From contig NZ_SCQN01000010.1 in NCBI RefSeq assembly GCF_004321985.1, positions 46,968-110,967 on the forward strand: a DNA stretch of 64,000 nucleotides, read 5' to 3'. The position numbers and the translations under genes are program-made. The notes beneath the pieces were generated by a model, which was given only the letters and a program-made list of their open reading frames with translations, ran no database searches and was not told the origin of the DNA. This stretch comes from Castellaniella sp. (GTDB lineage Bacteria > Pseudomonadota > Gammaproteobacteria > Burkholderiales > Burkholderiaceae_B). Positions 10,975 to 21,431 of this stretch are shown here, in pieces (position 1 is the first letter of the stretch; every line of letters begins with the position of its first letter).

Positions 10975-12374
10975 CTGGCCACCCGAGCAGCCTGCTTCAC
11001 CGCTTCGCGCAATGCTGTCCGGACGCCCTCTTCGATCGTCGGATGGTAGAACGGCATACGCAGCATCTGCGGGACCGTCAATTCCATCTGCAGGGCCCAG
11101 GCCAGCAGATGCGCCACGTGTTCCGCGTCGGGACCGACCATCTCCGCACCCATGAACCGCTGATCCGAGCGCCGCATGTAGACGTGCATCAGCCCGTGGT
11201 TGCGCAGCATCACCCGGGAGCGGCCCTGCCGGGTCCAGTCAACTGCACCAATCGCCATCGCATCCGGGTCGAAAACTGCAAAACCGCCACCCACCTGCAT
11301 GATCTGCGGGTTGCTGAACACGACGGCCATCGCAGCCCGGCGCGGCAGCGCCTGGACCTGCGGCCAGGCGGCCGCATTATGGCCCGCGAGGCGGCCGTCG
11401 TCCGATGCCTCATGCTGGATTGCATGCCGGCCAGTGACGTCCCCCGCCAGGAACACCGGCTCCCCGCGCACCTGCAGGGTCGTCGGATCGATGATCGGGA
11501 AACCGTGGTCATCCAGCGGCATGTGGGTGCGTTCCAGGTGGAGGGATGCCAGGTCCGGCTGGCGACCGGCCGTGAGCAGCACCTTATCGAAGCGCTCGCG
11601 CGTCTCAGGGCCTTTCCCGACCGTCCATCCAACCAGCGCCTGATCGCCCTCGCGTTGCACGGTCGTAACCTGTGCGCCCTGCACCAGATTCAGTTCGGGC
11701 GCCAGCAGATCCACGGCAGTCTGCCGCACTGCCGGATCTCTCAGATGGGCGAAACTGCCCGAACGATTCAGCACACGAACCCGGACCCCCAGGCGCGCCA
11801 GGGCCAATCCCAGTTCGACGCCGACGACACCCGACCCTACGAGCAGCACGCTACGCGGCAGATCCCGCCAATTGAAGACATCGTCATTGACAATGGCCAG
11901 TTCTTCCAGAGCTCGGTAGGCCTCCGGCACCACGGGCTGGGTTCCAATCGCCAGAATGATACGCGAGGCATGGATCTCATGTCCCTGGTCGCTCTGGAGC
12001 ACACCGTCGCGCTGAAATTCCACCTTCGCGTCCAGGCGATGCTCAGGCGGCATGGCGTTGACATCGTCCACCACGAAGCCGACGAATCGGTCCCGCTCGC
12101 GACGGAGCCTATCCATCACGGCGACCCCGTCGACCACCGGCGCGCCAGGCACCCGCACACCAAAATCCGGCGCGTGACGAATCGCCGCAGCCGCCTCCGC
12201 GGCTGCAATCAACAGCTTGGACGGCATGCAGCCAACACGAGCACACATGGTGCCATGCGGACCTCCCTCAATCAGCAGAGGCTTCAAACCGGCGTCCAAA
12301 ACTGCCCGATAGGCTGGCAAACCAGCCGAGCCCGCGCCTACGATGGCGACATCACAGTCGATTCGCTTACTCAA
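10971..12374 (-). CDS. Dihydrolipoyl dehydrogenase-like pyridine nucleotide-disulfide oxidoreductase
   Basis: A 467-residue flavoprotein of the Lpd/mercuric reductase/glutathione reductase family. Visible are the FAD motif VGAGSAG near residues 12-18, the redox-active disulfide CARVGC (Cys44 and Cys49), an NAD(P)-binding GSGVVGVELGLAL and the C-terminal catalytic HPTIEE (His444-Glu449). It has no lipoyl domain and is not next to a 2-oxoacid dehydrogenase gene, unlike the E3 at the left edge. Its true disulfide substrate is unknown. It is 12 bases downstream of copZ on the same strand, so it is probably transcribed from the copZ promoter, suggesting a role in thiol redox balance under copper stress (inference). 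Confidence 0.88.
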   Translation of the reverse strand: MSKRIDCDVAIVGAGSAGLPAYRAVLDAGLKPLLIEGGPHGTMCARVGCMPSKLLIAAAEAAAAIRHAPDFGVRVPGAPVVDGVAVMDRLRRERDRFVGFVVDDVNAMPPEHRLDAKVEFQRDGVLQSDQGHEIHASRIILAIGTQPVVPEAYRALEELAIVNDDVFNWRDLPRSVLLVGSGVVGVELGLALARLGVRVRVLNRSGSFAHLRDPAVRQTAVDLLAPELNLVQGAQVTTVQREGDQALVGWTVGKGPETRERFDKVLLTAGRQPDLASLHLERTHMPLDDHGFPIIDPTTLQVRGEPVFLAGDVTGRHAIQHEASDDGRLAGHNAAAWPQVQALPRRAAMAVVFSNPQIMQVGGGFAVFDPDAMAIGAVDWTRQGRSRVMLRNHGLMHVYMRRSDQRFMGAEMVGPDAEHVAHLLAWALQMELTVPQMLRMPFYHPTIEEGVRTALREAVKQAARVAS

Positions 12375-12386
12375 GGCCGGCTCCGG

Positions 12387-12587
12387 TCAGGCCGGCTGTA
12401 CATCGTAGCCCTCGTCGGCAATCGCCGCCTGCAAAACGGCGGCTTTCGCCGGGGCTTCGATGCTGACGCGGTGAGCCGTCAGGTCCGCTGCAACTACCGC
12501 CCCCGGTGAGACGGCCTGCACGGCCTTGGTGATGGTCTGCACGCAGTGGTTGCAGGTCATGTCGGACACGATGAATTCGGTTTTCAT
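12387..12587 (-). CDS. copZ: CopZ-type copper chaperone, single heavy-metal-associated domain
   Basis: A 66-residue single-domain metallochaperone with the metal-binding motif MTCNHC (Cys12 and Cys15). It would carry Cu(I) in the cytoplasm to the CopA ATPase encoded divergently. The ATG at 12587 is preceded by AAGG at good spacing. The longer open frame up to 12686 is rejected because it runs across a CueR-type promoter. A -10/-35 pair with the 19-base spacer typical of MerR-family promoters lies at 12619-12649. Confidence 0.93.
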   Translation of the reverse strand: MKTEFIVSDMTCNHCVQTITKAVQAVSPGAVVAADLTAHRVSIEAPAKAAVLQAAIADEGYDVQPA

Positions 12588-12618
12588 GGGTATAACCTTT
12601 TGAAGGGAAACGTCTTGA

Positions 12619-12650
12619 ATGTTAAACCTTGACCCAGCGGGAGACTCAAG
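12619..12650 (-). promoter_or_regulatory. CueR-type promoter and operator for copZ
   Basis: On the minus strand, -35 TTGAGT (12649-12644) and -10 TAACAT (12624-12619) are separated by exactly 19 bases. That is the overlong spacing bound and distorted by MerR-family activators. An imperfect dyad CTTGAC...CTCAAG (12628-12650) spans the spacer, as in CueR boxes. The copZ ATG is 31 bases further on. Confidence 0.75.
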
Positions 12651-12672
12651 CATCAGTTTGGCAAAGTGACCG

Positions 12673-12704
12673 CTTGACCTTACCATATGGTCAAGCCTGA
12701 TCCT
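12673..12704 (+). promoter_or_regulatory. CueR-type operator and probable copA promoter
   Basis: A 7-base perfect dyad CTTGACC-N9-GGTCAAG (12673-12695) contains a -35 TTGACC at 12674-12679. Nineteen bases on stands GATCCT (12699-12704), a poor -10 but in the position expected for a MerR-family promoter. The copA ATG at 12735 follows. A start for copA at 12687 would lie inside this operator. Confidence 0.65.
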
Positions 12705-12734
12705 CTAATCATCGTCAGGAACAGGAATCTGTCC

Positions 12735-15002
12735 ATGTCCGCTTTACCATCTCTCTCAACCCTCGATCTGGACGTCGAAGGCATGACGTGTGCGTCGTGC
12801 GTCCGCCGCGTCGAAACAGCGCTGGCGAAAGTCCCTGGAGTCGCCCAGGCCAGTGTCAACCTGGCGACGCGCAGCGCCCACGTGACGCTGACGGCGGACG
12901 GCACCGACCACCAGGCCCTGATAGAAGCTGTCCGGAAACGCGGGTACGAGGCCCAGATACGCACACCTCAGGACACGGTACACCTCGCTGGCGATGATGA
13001 ATACCGAGCTGCCGGCCGGCGCTTTGCACTGGCTCTTTTGCTGACGTTGCCTGTTTTCCTGGTCGAAATGGGGGGTCACCTGATCCCGCTCCTGCACCAT
13101 GGGATTCTGTCACTGGTGGACAGCCGTGCACTGGGCTGGCTGGAGTTCGTGCTGGCCACAGCGACCCTGGCCGGGCCGGGCCGCGAATTCTTCACCCGAG
13201 GCTTCAAGGCGCTCCGGCACCTGGGACCGGACATGAACACACTGGTGGCGCTGGGGGCCGGCAGCGCCTGGCTGTACTCGACACTGGTGCTACTCGCCCC
13301 CACCCTGTTTCCCGCCGAATCCCGCCACCTGTACTTCGAGGCTGCCGCAGTCGTGGCGACCCTGATCCTGCTGGGCCGCTGGCTGGAAGCACGAGCCAGA
13401 GGGCAGGCCGGAACGGCCATCCGCCATCTGCTTGACCTGCAGCCGCGCACCGCGTGGGTGCGCCGCGAGGGCGACTGGTCGGAGCAACCCATCGCAGCGC
13501 TCGCCGTCGGCGATGAACTGAGAGTACGACCGGGCGAGAAGGTTCCGGTGGACGGCGCCGTCACCGAAGGGGAATCGTGGGTGGACGAGTCCATGATCAC
13601 TGGCGAACCCATGCCGGTGACCTGCCGCCCGGGGGATCGCCTGATCGGCGGCACGCTGAACACGCACGGCAGCCTGATCATGCGCGCAACCCAGGTCGGC
13701 GCCAATACCGTGTTGGCGAGCATCATCCGCATGGTGGAACAGGCCCAAAGTGCGAAGCTGCCGATTCAGCAGCTGGTGGACCGGGTCACAGGCTGGTTCG
13801 TGCCGGCCGTCATGGCGCTGGCGATACTGGCCTTTCTGGGCTGGGCGTTCTGGGGGCCCGAGCCCTGGTTGACGCACGCGCTGGTCGCCGGCGTGGCCGT
13901 TCTCATCATCGCCTGCCCCTGCGCCATGGGCCTCGCTACTCCGATCTCGATCATGGTGGCGACGGGACGGGCAGCGGGACTGGGCATCATCTTCCGCCAG
14001 GGCGACGCGCTCCAGCGCCTGCGCGGTGTCCGGGTGATTGCATTCGACAAGACCGGCACACTGACCCGGGGACGCCCGGCACTCAGCGACGCCCTGCCCC
14101 TGGATGGTTCAACCCGTTCGGCACTGCTGGCGGCGGTTGCTTCGGTGCAGAGTGCCTCCGAGCACCCCATTGCGCGAGCCATACTGGACGCCGCGGACGC
14201 TGAGCACCTGCCCTTGACGCCGGTCGAAGCCTTCACAGCGCTCACTGGCGCCGGCGTACAGGGCCGCGTCGACGGCCACGCGTGGCTGCTGGGCAACGAA
14301 GCGCTGATGATTGACCACGGGATACCCGTCGACGACCCGGCGCTCGCCCGGATGCGGGATCTGGCAGGCCAGGGCAAAACGGTTTTCCTGGCAGCCCGGG
14401 ACGGCCGGCTTGCCGGCATCCTGGCCGTGGCCGACACATTGCGGCCCAGCGCCCGCCAGGCCGTCTCCAGACTGCATGCCCTGGGATTGAAGACGGCTCT
14501 GATCACAGGCGACCACGAGGCCACGGCCCACGCAGTCGCTGATGAACTGGGCATCGACGTCGTGCACGCCCGGACCCTCCCGGCCCATAAGGCGGCCATT
14601 CTGCAGTCCCTGCAGCGTGAGGTCGGGCCGCTTGCCTTCGTCGGAGACGGAATCAACGACGCACCCGCGCTGGCGACCGCCGACGTGGGCATCGCAGTCG
14701 GACAAGGAACGGACGTTGCCATCGAATCGGCTGATGTGGTGCTGATGAACGAGGATCTGAACTCGGTGGCGCGCACGGTAGCGTTGTCCCGGCTGACCCT
14801 GCGCAACATCGCCCAGAACTTGTTCTGGGCCTTCGCCTACAACGCTGCGCTGATCCCGGTGGCTGCCGGCGTGTTCTACCCCTGGACGGGCCTGCAGCTT
14901 TCACCCATGCTGGGTGCGGGCGCCATGGCGCTGTCCAGCGTCTTTGTCGTCACCAACGCGCTGCGGCTGAAATGGTTGCGACTGGAGGGCACCCATGCCT
15001 GA
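12735..15002 (+). CDS. copA: Copper-exporting P1B-type ATPase CopA
   Basis: A 755-residue Cu(I) efflux ATPase of the inner membrane. One N-terminal metal-binding domain has GMTCASC (Cys19, Cys22). Six to eight membrane segments surround the transport motif CPC (Cys394, Cys396). The actuator motif TGEPMPV, the phosphorylated Asp438 in DKTGTLT, the nucleotide-domain [10 protein letters not shown] and the hinge [10 protein letters not shown] (about residue 637) are all present. The start at 12735 was chosen over 12687 because the latter lies in the CueR box and a purine-rich AGGAACAGGA precedes 12735. The regulator gene overlaps its last 8 bases. Confidence 0.96.
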   Translation: MSALPSLSTLDLDVEGMTCASCVRRVETALAKVPGVAQASVNLATRSAHVTLTADGTDHQALIEAVRKRGYEAQIRTPQDTVHLAGDDEYRAAGRRFALALLLTLPVFLVEMGGHLIPLLHHGILSLVDSRALGWLEFVLATATLAGPGREFFTRGFKALRHLGPDMNTLVALGAGSAWLYSTLVLLAPTLFPAESRHLYFEAAAVVATLILLGRWLEARARGQAGTAIRHLLDLQPRTAWVRREGDWSEQPIAALAVGDELRVRPGEKVPVDGAVTEGESWVDESMITGEPMPVTCRPGDRLIGGTLNTHGSLIMRATQVGANTVLASIIRMVEQAQSAKLPIQQLVDRVTGWFVPAVMALAILAFLGWAFWGPEPWLTHALVAGVAVLIIACPCAMGLATPISIMVATGRAAGLGIIFRQGDALQRLRGVRVIAFDKTGTLTRGRPALSDALPLDGSTRSALLAAVASVQSASEHPIARAILDAADAEHLPLTPVEAFTALTGAGVQGRVDGHAWLLGNEALMIDHGIPVDDPALARMRDLAGQGKTVFLAARDGRLAGILAVADTLRPSARQAVSRLHALGLKTALITGDHEATAHAVADELGIDVVHARTLPAHKAAILQSLQREVGPLAFVGDGINDAPALATADVGIAVGQGTDVAIESADVVLMNEDLNSVARTVALSRLTLRNIAQNLFWAFAYNAALIPVAAGVFYPWTGLQLSPMLGAGAMALSSVFVVTNALRLKWLRLEGTHA

Positions 15003-15513
15003 GAATCTGACTTCATACAGTGCAATTCCATCCGATGCCCCGCACCGACCGGCACCAGTAGCGCTGGCCACCTCCCGCCTGCTGAATATCGGCGAGGCGT
15101 CCGCCCGCACCGGCCTGAGTCCCAAAATGATCCGCTACTACGAGCAGCAGGGTCTGTTCGAACCGCACGCCCGCAGCACGGCCGGCTACCGTCAATACGA
15201 CGGCCAGGACATCCACTCGCTGAATTTCATCCACAGCGCGCGGGCGCTGGGATTTTCGCTGAAGCAGATCGCGGAATTGACGAGCCTGTGGCGGGACCGG
15301 AGCCGCGCCAGCGCTGAAGTGAAGCGGCTGGCGATGGCGCACATCAACGAGTTGGAAGACAAGGCGGCCACGCTGAAGCGCATGGCGGCGACATTACGCG
15401 ACTTGGCGCGCCACTGCCACGGAGACGAACGGCCGGAATGCCCCATCCTGGATGGAATCGCCGATCAGTCACCTAAGGGCGCAGCGTGCCATTCCGAGGC
15501 GAATTCCCGGTAA
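14995..15513 (+). CDS. cueR: MerR-family copper-responsive regulator, CueR type
   Basis: A 172-residue regulator with a winged helix-turn-helix (about residues 29-98, [14 protein letters not shown] onward), a dimerisation helix, and the CueR metal-loop pair Cys141-X7-Cys149 in CHGDERPEC, diagnostic of Cu(I)/Ag(I) sensors. It has an N-terminal extension of about 28 residues compared with typical CueR; an internal start was not obvious. It would activate copA and copZ from the two boxes in their divergent region. It overlaps copA by 8 bases, and its 3' end overlaps the convergent nitroreductase gene by 49 bases. Confidence 0.93.
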   Translation: MPENLTSYSAIPSDAPHRPAPVALATSRLLNIGEASARTGLSPKMIRYYEQQGLFEPHARSTAGYRQYDGQDIHSLNFIHSARALGFSLKQIAELTSLWRDRSRASAEVKRLAMAHINELEDKAATLKRMAATLRDLARHCHGDERPECPILDGIADQSPKGAACHSEANSR

Positions 15514-16046
15514 TCAGGACGTGTCTTTTCCGGCAGCGGATCGATCGGTGTGCCGATCGACAGATAGCCCATGAAGCGGGTGTCCAGCGCATCGAAGCCC
15601 AGCGCCTCACCCACACCGTCCAGATACGTCCCCATGCCGGTGCTCCAGAACCCGCAATATCCCAGCGAGTGGCAGGCATTCAGCATGTTCATCACGGCCG
15701 CCCCTACCGAGAGCAGGCTCTCTTGTTCGGGGATACGCCCACGCGGATCGGGAGCGCAAGCGATGGCAATGATGACGGGCACTCGCGCAAGCCATTTGCG
15801 CGCGTTCTGGATCTTGGGCTCGGGCAGCGGTGAGCCCGCATCCAGGCCGGCCCGGATACCGATCTCGATCAACGCCGGAACATCAGCCCCTTGGACGATC
15901 TTGAAGCGCCAAGGACGCACGCAGCCGTGATCGGGGGCACAGACGGCCGCCTGCAGGATCAGTGCGAGTTCATTCTGATCGGGGCCCGGAGCCTGGACGA
16001 ACTTGGCGGAGCGTCGGGTATACAGAGTCTGCAGAAAATCATTCAT
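15465..16046 (-). CDS. Nitroreductase family FMN oxidoreductase (YdjA-like)
   Basis: A 193-residue nitroreductase-fold protein. The N-terminal RRSAKF, the CVRPWRFKIVQ segment and the C-terminal FMGYLSIG region match the short, single-domain YdjA branch, which uses FMN and NAD(P)H. The physiological substrate is not indicated. It is 16 bases downstream of pdxJ on the same strand, so the two may be co-transcribed. The last 49 bases overlap the cueR 3' end on the other strand. Confidence 0.88.
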   Translation of the reverse strand: MNDFLQTLYTRRSAKFVQAPGPDQNELALILQAAVCAPDHGCVRPWRFKIVQGADVPALIEIGIRAGLDAGSPLPEPKIQNARKWLARVPVIIAIACAPDPRGRIPEQESLLSVGAAVMNMLNACHSLGYCGFWSTGMGTYLDGVGEALGFDALDTRFMGYLSIGTPIDPLPEKTRPDYREFASEWHAAPLGD

Positions 16047-16062
16047 GAGGTCGTTCCCGGAA

Positions 16063-16785
16063 TCAGCGGGCTGCTTGGACGATCAGCGCTTTCATGCGGC
16101 GGATGGCGAGCTCCCAGCCGTCGAACAAAGCCTGCGCGACGATCGCATGGCCAATGTTGAGTTCGGCAATCCCCGGCAATGCCGCGATGATCTGAACGTT
16201 GTCGTAATGCAGTCCGTGGCCCGCATTAACGCGCAGCCCGTGGCCCACGCCCTGGGCGATGGCTGCGCGCAAACGCTGCAATTCCGCCGCCTGGGCGGCC
16301 GCATCCGGCGCGTTGGCAAAGGCGCCCGTGTGCAGCTCGATGTTCTCGGCGCCAGTCCGCACGGCCGCCTCGATCTGAGCGGCCTCCGGATCAATGAACA
16401 GGGATACATGGATGCCCGCATCCTGCAGGCGCGCCACGGCCTCGTGCACCTGGTCATAGTGGCCAGCCACGTCCAGGCCGCCCTCGGTCGTCAGTTCCTG
16501 ACGCTTTTCCGGCACCAGGCAGACGTCCTGAGGCCGGATGTCGCAGGCGATGGCCAGCATCTCGGGCGTAATGGCGCATTCCAGATTCATCCGGGTGTGC
16601 AATGCCGGCCGGATGGCCCGTACGTCGGCGTCCTGAATGTGCCGCCGGTCCTCCCGCAAATGCAGGGTAATCAGGTCGGCGCCCGCGTCCTCGGCCCGCA
16701 AGGCGGCTTGCAATGGATCGGGATAGACCGTCAGCCGCTGCTGCCGCAGCGTGGCCACGTGATCGATATTGACGCCCAGTTCCAT
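16063..16785 (-). CDS. pdxJ: Pyridoxine 5'-phosphate synthase
   Basis: A 240-residue PdxJ of normal size that condenses 1-deoxyxylulose 5-phosphate with aminoacetone phosphate to make pyridoxine 5'-phosphate. Recognised by the N-terminal [15 protein letters not shown], the [11 protein letters not shown] segment, CLVPEKRQE with its conserved Glu, and the C-terminal [13 protein letters not shown]. It follows the outer membrane factor gene by one base, so it is probably read through from the efflux operon, an unrelated neighbour. Confidence 0.97.
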   Translation of the reverse strand: MELGVNIDHVATLRQQRLTVYPDPLQAALRAEDAGADLITLHLREDRRHIQDADVRAIRPALHTRMNLECAITPEMLAIACDIRPQDVCLVPEKRQELTTEGGLDVAGHYDQVHEAVARLQDAGIHVSLFIDPEAAQIEAAVRTGAENIELHTGAFANAPDAAAQAAELQRLRAAIAQGVGHGLRVNAGHGLHYDNVQIIAALPGIAELNIGHAIVAQALFDGWELAIRRMKALIVQAAR

Positions 16786-16786
16786 C

Positions 16787-18211
16787 TCAACTCTCGTCCT
16801 TTGGTTGCTTCACGTCCTGTGGATCCCAGCCGCCGCCCAGCGCCTTGTAGAGTTCGACACGATTGGCCAGGGCATTCGCCCCCACCTGGATGAACTGCTG
16901 CTGGATGCCGTACAGCGTAACCTGGGCGGTCTGGATCTGCAGAAAGCTGTCCACACCCGTCTCATACCGGACCTGGGAAAGCTTCAGTGAGCGCAAGGCC
17001 GTGTCCTCGGTGCTGCGAAGCGCATCGAGCTGGCGGTTGTAAGTTGCCTCGCCCGCCAGGCCATCGGAGACTTCGCGGAAAGCGGTCTGGATCGCCTTTT
17101 CATAGGAAGCCACCGCAATCCGCTGTGATGCCTTGGCCAGATCCAGGTTGCCCTTGACCCCGCCCGAGAACAGCGGCGCCTGGATCTGCGACCCGAACTG
17201 CCAATAACCCTGGCCGCCCGCAAACAGGGTACCCAGCTCGGGGCTGGCCAAACCGAGCAGGCCGGTCAGCGTGATTCGCGGGAAGAAGGCCGCCCGCGCC
17301 GCCCCGATCTGCGCATCTGCAGCCATCAGGCCATGTTCGGCGCCAATGATGTCGGGCCGCCTTTCCAGCAACTGCGACGGCAAACCCGCCGGCAGGGCGG
17401 CCACCAGCTGGTCGCGCCCGAAGGGCGCAGCGGGCGGCAGGTCCGCCGGAATGGGCGTACCCAGCAGCAGTTGCAGCGCATTGGTGGCCCGCGCGATGTT
17501 GCGCTCGGCGGCAATCTGGTCGGCTCGCACCGAATCTACTTGCCCCTGCGCCTGGGCCAAGTCCAGATCCGACGCCACACCGACCTTGAAGCGCGCCTTG
17601 ACCAAGTCCAGCGTTCCCTGGCGCGCCTGCAAGGTCTTGACCATCAGATCGTGCAGGGCCTGGGAGGTGCGCAGATTGAAGTACGCCTCGGCTGTCTGCG
17701 CAATGAGGCTGAGCTGCACCGTCCGCCGCGCCTGATCAGTGGACAGGTATTCCTGGTAGGCGGCCTCGCTCAGGTTGCGCACACGCCCGAAGAAATCCAG
17801 CTCGAAAGCCGTCATCCCGACACCCGCGATATAGCTGCGGCTCACGGACGGCGAATCCGCCCCGCCGTTGCGCAAGTCGGGCGGTGTGTGCGTCGCCAGC
17901 CCGGTGCCTTGCACGCCGATGGTCGGCAGGCGGTCGCTCTGCGCGATGCCGAACTGCGCACGCGCCTGCTCGACGCGCTGAACGGCCACACGCAAGTCTC
18001 GATTGTTGTCCAAGGCCAGCCCGATCAGTGCCTGCAAGCGCGTATCCCGGAAGAAGTCCCGCCACGGCGGCAAGGCCGCTGCATCCTGTGCCGCTGCACC
18101 CGGATACTGCTGCGGAATCGGCGCGGCCGGCCGACGATACGTCGGCGCCAATGAGCAGGCGCTCAGCGCCAGGCACAAGGTGACGGTCGTCCAGAGGCGC
18201 CCCTGCGACAT
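16787..18211 (-). CDS. RND efflux outer membrane factor, NodT/OprM family lipoprotein
   Basis: A 474-residue TolC-superfamily channel. The N-terminus is a lipoprotein signal with lipobox ALSAC (Cys19 from the chosen start), then the NodT-type beginning SLAPTYRRP and the two repeated efflux-protein domains rich in Ala/Gln helices. It would form the outer membrane exit of the tripartite pump encoded upstream. A GTG at 18223 overlaps the pump gene stop, but the ATG at 18211 is preceded by GAGG at ideal spacing and is preferred. It is the third gene of the efflux operon. Confidence 0.94.
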   Translation of the reverse strand: MSQGRLWTTVTLCLALSACSLAPTYRRPAAPIPQQYPGAAAQDAAALPPWRDFFRDTRLQALIGLALDNNRDLRVAVQRVEQARAQFGIAQSDRLPTIGVQGTGLATHTPPDLRNGGADSPSVSRSYIAGVGMTAFELDFFGRVRNLSEAAYQEYLSTDQARRTVQLSLIAQTAEAYFNLRTSQALHDLMVKTLQARQGTLDLVKARFKVGVASDLDLAQAQGQVDSVRADQIAAERNIARATNALQLLLGTPIPADLPPAAPFGRDQLVAALPAGLPSQLLERRPDIIGAEHGLMAADAQIGAARAAFFPRITLTGLLGLASPELGTLFAGGQGYWQFGSQIQAPLFSGGVKGNLDLAKASQRIAVASYEKAIQTAFREVSDGLAGEATYNRQLDALRSTEDTALRSLKLSQVRYETGVDSFLQIQTAQVTLYGIQQQFIQVGANALANRVELYKALGGGWDPQDVKQPKDES

Positions 18212-18219
18212 GCGGATCC

Positions 18220-21200
18220 TCACGGTTCTTCTCCTTCACGGGTGACTTCCGCAGACGGAATATGGGGCGCCTGATGACCCAGCAGCTTGGGCTTGGTCCG
18301 GAACAGCCTCAGGATCACCACAAAGAAAGTCGGTACGAAAATGACGGCCAGCGGTGTGGCGGCCAGCATGCCGCCCATGACACCCAGCCCCACGGCATTC
18401 TGGCTGGCAGAGCCGGCGCCCGTGGCGATTACCAGCGGGACCACACCCAGGATGAAGGCGAACGACGTCATCAAAATGGGCCGAAACCGCAGGCGGGCGG
18501 CCTCGATGGAGGCTTCCATCAGGCCGGCTCCGCTGGCATACAGGTCCTTGGCAAACTCCACGATCAGGATGGCGTTCTTCGCGGCCAGCCCGATCACCGT
18601 GACCATACCGACCTGAAAGTACACGTCATTGTCCTTGCCCATGAAGCTGCTGAGCAACACGGCGCCCAGCATGCCCAGCGGTACCGCCAGCATGACCGAC
18701 AACGGAATCGCCCAGCTTTCATACAACGCGGCCAGCACCATGAAAACGACCAGCACGGACAGGCCCAGCAGAATGGCGGACTGGTTCCCTGCCTTGACTT
18801 CCTGGTAGGACAGCCCGGTCCACTCGTAACTCAGTCCGGGCGGGAGCTGTGCCACCAGCTTTTCCATCTCGGCCATCGCCTGGCCGGTGGAATAGCCCGG
18901 GGCCGCCGACCCGCCGATCCGCACCGACTCATAGCCGTTATAGCGCACCACCTGAACCGGTCCGCGCGTCCAAGTCAGACTCACGAACGATGACAGGGGC
19001 ACCATCTTGCCGCTGGCATTGCGCGCGTTCAGCCGCAGGATGTCATCCGGATTCATGCGTTCCTTTTCGTCCGACTGCACCCAGATGTTCTGCACCCAGC
19101 CCTGGTTGGTGAACTTGCCGACGTAGGACGACCCGATAGCGGTCGAAATGATGCTCGCAGCCTCGGAGAAATCCACGCCCAGGGCAGCCGCCTTGGCGCG
19201 ATCGATTTGCACCTTCAGTTCAGGCCCCGGTCCAAGCCCCGTGATGCGGGTCTGCGCCAGGATCGGACTCTTGGCCGCCATGCCCAGCAGCTGCTGGGCT
19301 GCCGCCTGGAGCACATCATGCCCGACCCCACTGCGGTCTTCCAGCCGCATGTCGAAACCCGAAGCATTGCCCAGCGACGAAATTGCCGGCGGCGTAATGG
19401 AAATCACCATCGAATCCGGCAGCCCGAACAGGAGCTTGCCCATGGCTGTTCCCGAGATCGCCTGGGCTGAGTCTCCCGGCCCCTTGCGCTGCGAGAAGTC
19501 TTTCAGGGGGACGAAGGCAATGGCTGCGTTCAGGCCGTTGCCGTTGAAGCTGAACCCCTGCACCGCGATGACGTTGGCCACCTGTGGAAGGCTCATGAAA
19601 TAGTGCTCGACCTTCTTGATGATGTCTACTGTCCGGTTCGAACTGGATCCGGAAGGCAACTCGATATTGGCAATCACGTAGCCCTGGTCCTCGTCGGGCA
19701 GGAACGACGTGGGCAGGCGAACATACATCCAGCCCATCACAGCCACCAGCACCACGAACACCAGCATCAGGCGCAGCGTGCGCTTCAGGCTACTGCTCAC
19801 CCAGTGCGTGTAGCCACGCGTGGTACGGTCGAAGCCCCGATTGAACCAGCCGAAGAAACCGCCCTTGGTCTCATGGTGACCCTTGGGAATCGGCTTGAGA
19901 ATCGTTGCGCAAAGCGCCGGCGTGAAGCTCAGCGCCAGGAATGCCGAGAACAGGATGGACACCGCCATGGCCACGGAAAACTGGCGATAGATCACGCCCA
20001 CCGACCCAGACATGAAGGCCAGCGGCAGAAACACCGTGGTGAGCACCAGCGTGATGCCGACGATGGCGCCGCTGATCTGCGGCATGGCCTTTTTGGTGGC
20101 TTCGCGGGGCGACAGGCCCTCCTCGGCCATGATGCGCTCGACGTTCTCGACCACCACGATGGCATCGTCCACCAGAATCCCGATGGCAAGCACCATCGCG
20201 AACATGGTGAGCACGTTGATCGATAGCCCTAGCCCCAACATCACCGCGAAAGCGCCCAGGATCGCCACCGGCACCACCAGCGCCGGGATCAAGGTATAGC
20301 GGATGTTCTGCAGGAAGACGAACATCACGACGAAGACGAGGAAGATGGCTTCGAACAGCGTTTCCACGACCTGGTTGATCGACAGCTCCACGTACGGAGA
20401 CGTGTCATACGGAATCGCATAGGTGATGTTGTCCGGAAAGAACCGCGAGAGTTCCTTCATCTTTTCCTTGGCCAGCCGCGCCGTCTCCAGCGCGTTGGCC
20501 GTCGGCGTGAGCGACAGGGCAAACGCCGCCGTGGGCTTGCCGTTCAGGCGTGCGCCGAACTGGTAGTTGTCCGACCCCAGCTCCACGCGAGCCACGTCGT
20601 GGATCCTCACCGAGGAACCATCGGGGTTGGCCCGCAGGATGATATTGCCGAACTCCTCGGGTGTCTTGAGCTGCCCGTTGACGGTGAGCGGCGCCGTAGT
20701 GCGCTGCGAATCCGGATTCGGTGGCGAACCCAGCCGGCCACCCGATACCACCATGTTTTGCGCGGTAATGGCGTTGTTGACGTCGGCCGCAGTCAGGTTG
20801 TAACCCACCAGCTTTTGCGGATCCAGCCAGACGCGCATGGCGCGCGGCGCCGCAAACAACTGGAAGGTCCCCACGCCCTTCACCCGGGACATGGGGTTCT
20901 GAATGTTGCGCGTGATGTAGTCGGCTAGCGCGGTTTGGTTCACGGACCCATCCTTGGACGAGACCGTGACAACCATCAGGAAGTTGGAATTCGACTGGCT
21001 GACCTGAATACCCTGTTGCACCACCGCAGCCGGCAGCCGGGCCGTGACGTTGGCCAGTCGGTTCTGCACATCCACCTGAGCCAGATCCGGGTTGGTGCCC
21101 GGCGCGAAGGTCACCGTGATTTGCGCCTGGCCGTTGGAATCGCTGACAGATTCGTAATACAGCAGGCCCTTGGCACCGTTGAGCTGATTCTCGATGATGC

Positions 21201-21387
21201 TGGAGACGCTGGTGGCGACCTCTGAGGCCGAGGCACCAGGGTAAACGGCCCGGACATTGACCGTGGGCGGCGCGACCTCGGGATACTGGGACACTGGCAT
21301 GTTGGGAATCGCCAGAATGCCTGCCAGTGCAATGGCCAGTGCAATCACCCAGGCAAAAATCGGTCGGTCGATAAAGAATTGTGGCAT
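18220..21387 (-). CDS. RND multidrug efflux pump, inner membrane transporter (AcrB/MexB type)
   Basis: A 1055-residue proton-driven pump of the hydrophobe/amphiphile efflux family. It has the N-terminal MPQFFIDRPIFAWVIALAI, twelve predicted membrane segments in two halves, and the proton-relay Asp pair in the GILVDDAIVVVENV helix. The large periplasmic loops carry the usual AcrB-family sequence. It would expel drugs or dyes from periplasm and membrane together with the fusion protein and outer membrane channel. Substrate range cannot be read from the sequence. The gap to the fusion protein gene is 44 bases. Confidence 0.97.
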   Translation of the reverse strand: MPQFFIDRPIFAWVIALAIALAGILAIPNMPVSQYPEVAPPTVNVRAVYPGASASEVATSVSSIIENQLNGAKGLLYYESVSDSNGQAQITVTFAPGTNPDLAQVDVQNRLANVTARLPAAVVQQGIQVSQSNSNFLMVVTVSSKDGSVNQTALADYITRNIQNPMSRVKGVGTFQLFAAPRAMRVWLDPQKLVGYNLTAADVNNAITAQNMVVSGGRLGSPPNPDSQRTTAPLTVNGQLKTPEEFGNIILRANPDGSSVRIHDVARVELGSDNYQFGARLNGKPTAAFALSLTPTANALETARLAKEKMKELSRFFPDNITYAIPYDTSPYVELSINQVVETLFEAIFLVFVVMFVFLQNIRYTLIPALVVPVAILGAFAVMLGLGLSINVLTMFAMVLAIGILVDDAIVVVENVERIMAEEGLSPREATKKAMPQISGAIVGITLVLTTVFLPLAFMSGSVGVIYRQFSVAMAVSILFSAFLALSFTPALCATILKPIPKGHHETKGGFFGWFNRGFDRTTRGYTHWVSSSLKRTLRLMLVFVVLVAVMGWMYVRLPTSFLPDEDQGYVIANIELPSGSSSNRTVDIIKKVEHYFMSLPQVANVIAVQGFSFNGNGLNAAIAFVPLKDFSQRKGPGDSAQAISGTAMGKLLFGLPDSMVISITPPAISSLGNASGFDMRLEDRSGVGHDVLQAAAQQLLGMAAKSPILAQTRITGLGPGPELKVQIDRAKAAALGVDFSEAASIISTAIGSSYVGKFTNQGWVQNIWVQSDEKERMNPDDILRLNARNASGKMVPLSSFVSLTWTRGPVQVVRYNGYESVRIGGSAAPGYSTGQAMAEMEKLVAQLPPGLSYEWTGLSYQEVKAGNQSAILLGLSVLVVFMVLAALYESWAIPLSVMLAVPLGMLGAVLLSSFMGKDNDVYFQVGMVTVIGLAAKNAILIVEFAKDLYASGAGLMEASIEAARLRFRPILMTSFAFILGVVPLVIATGAGSASQNAVGLGVMGGMLAATPLAVIFVPTFFVVILRLFRTKPKLLGHQAPHIPSAEVTREGEEP

Positions 21388-21431
21388 GAACGCTCGCGAG
21401 GAAACCGCAGGTTGATCAGTGTGTCAGGCGC

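Noticed and set aside
12687..12734. Upstream ATG at 12687 as the copA start
   Set aside because: It lies inside the CueR dyad; the ATG at 12735 has a better ribosome site and normal CopA N-terminus.
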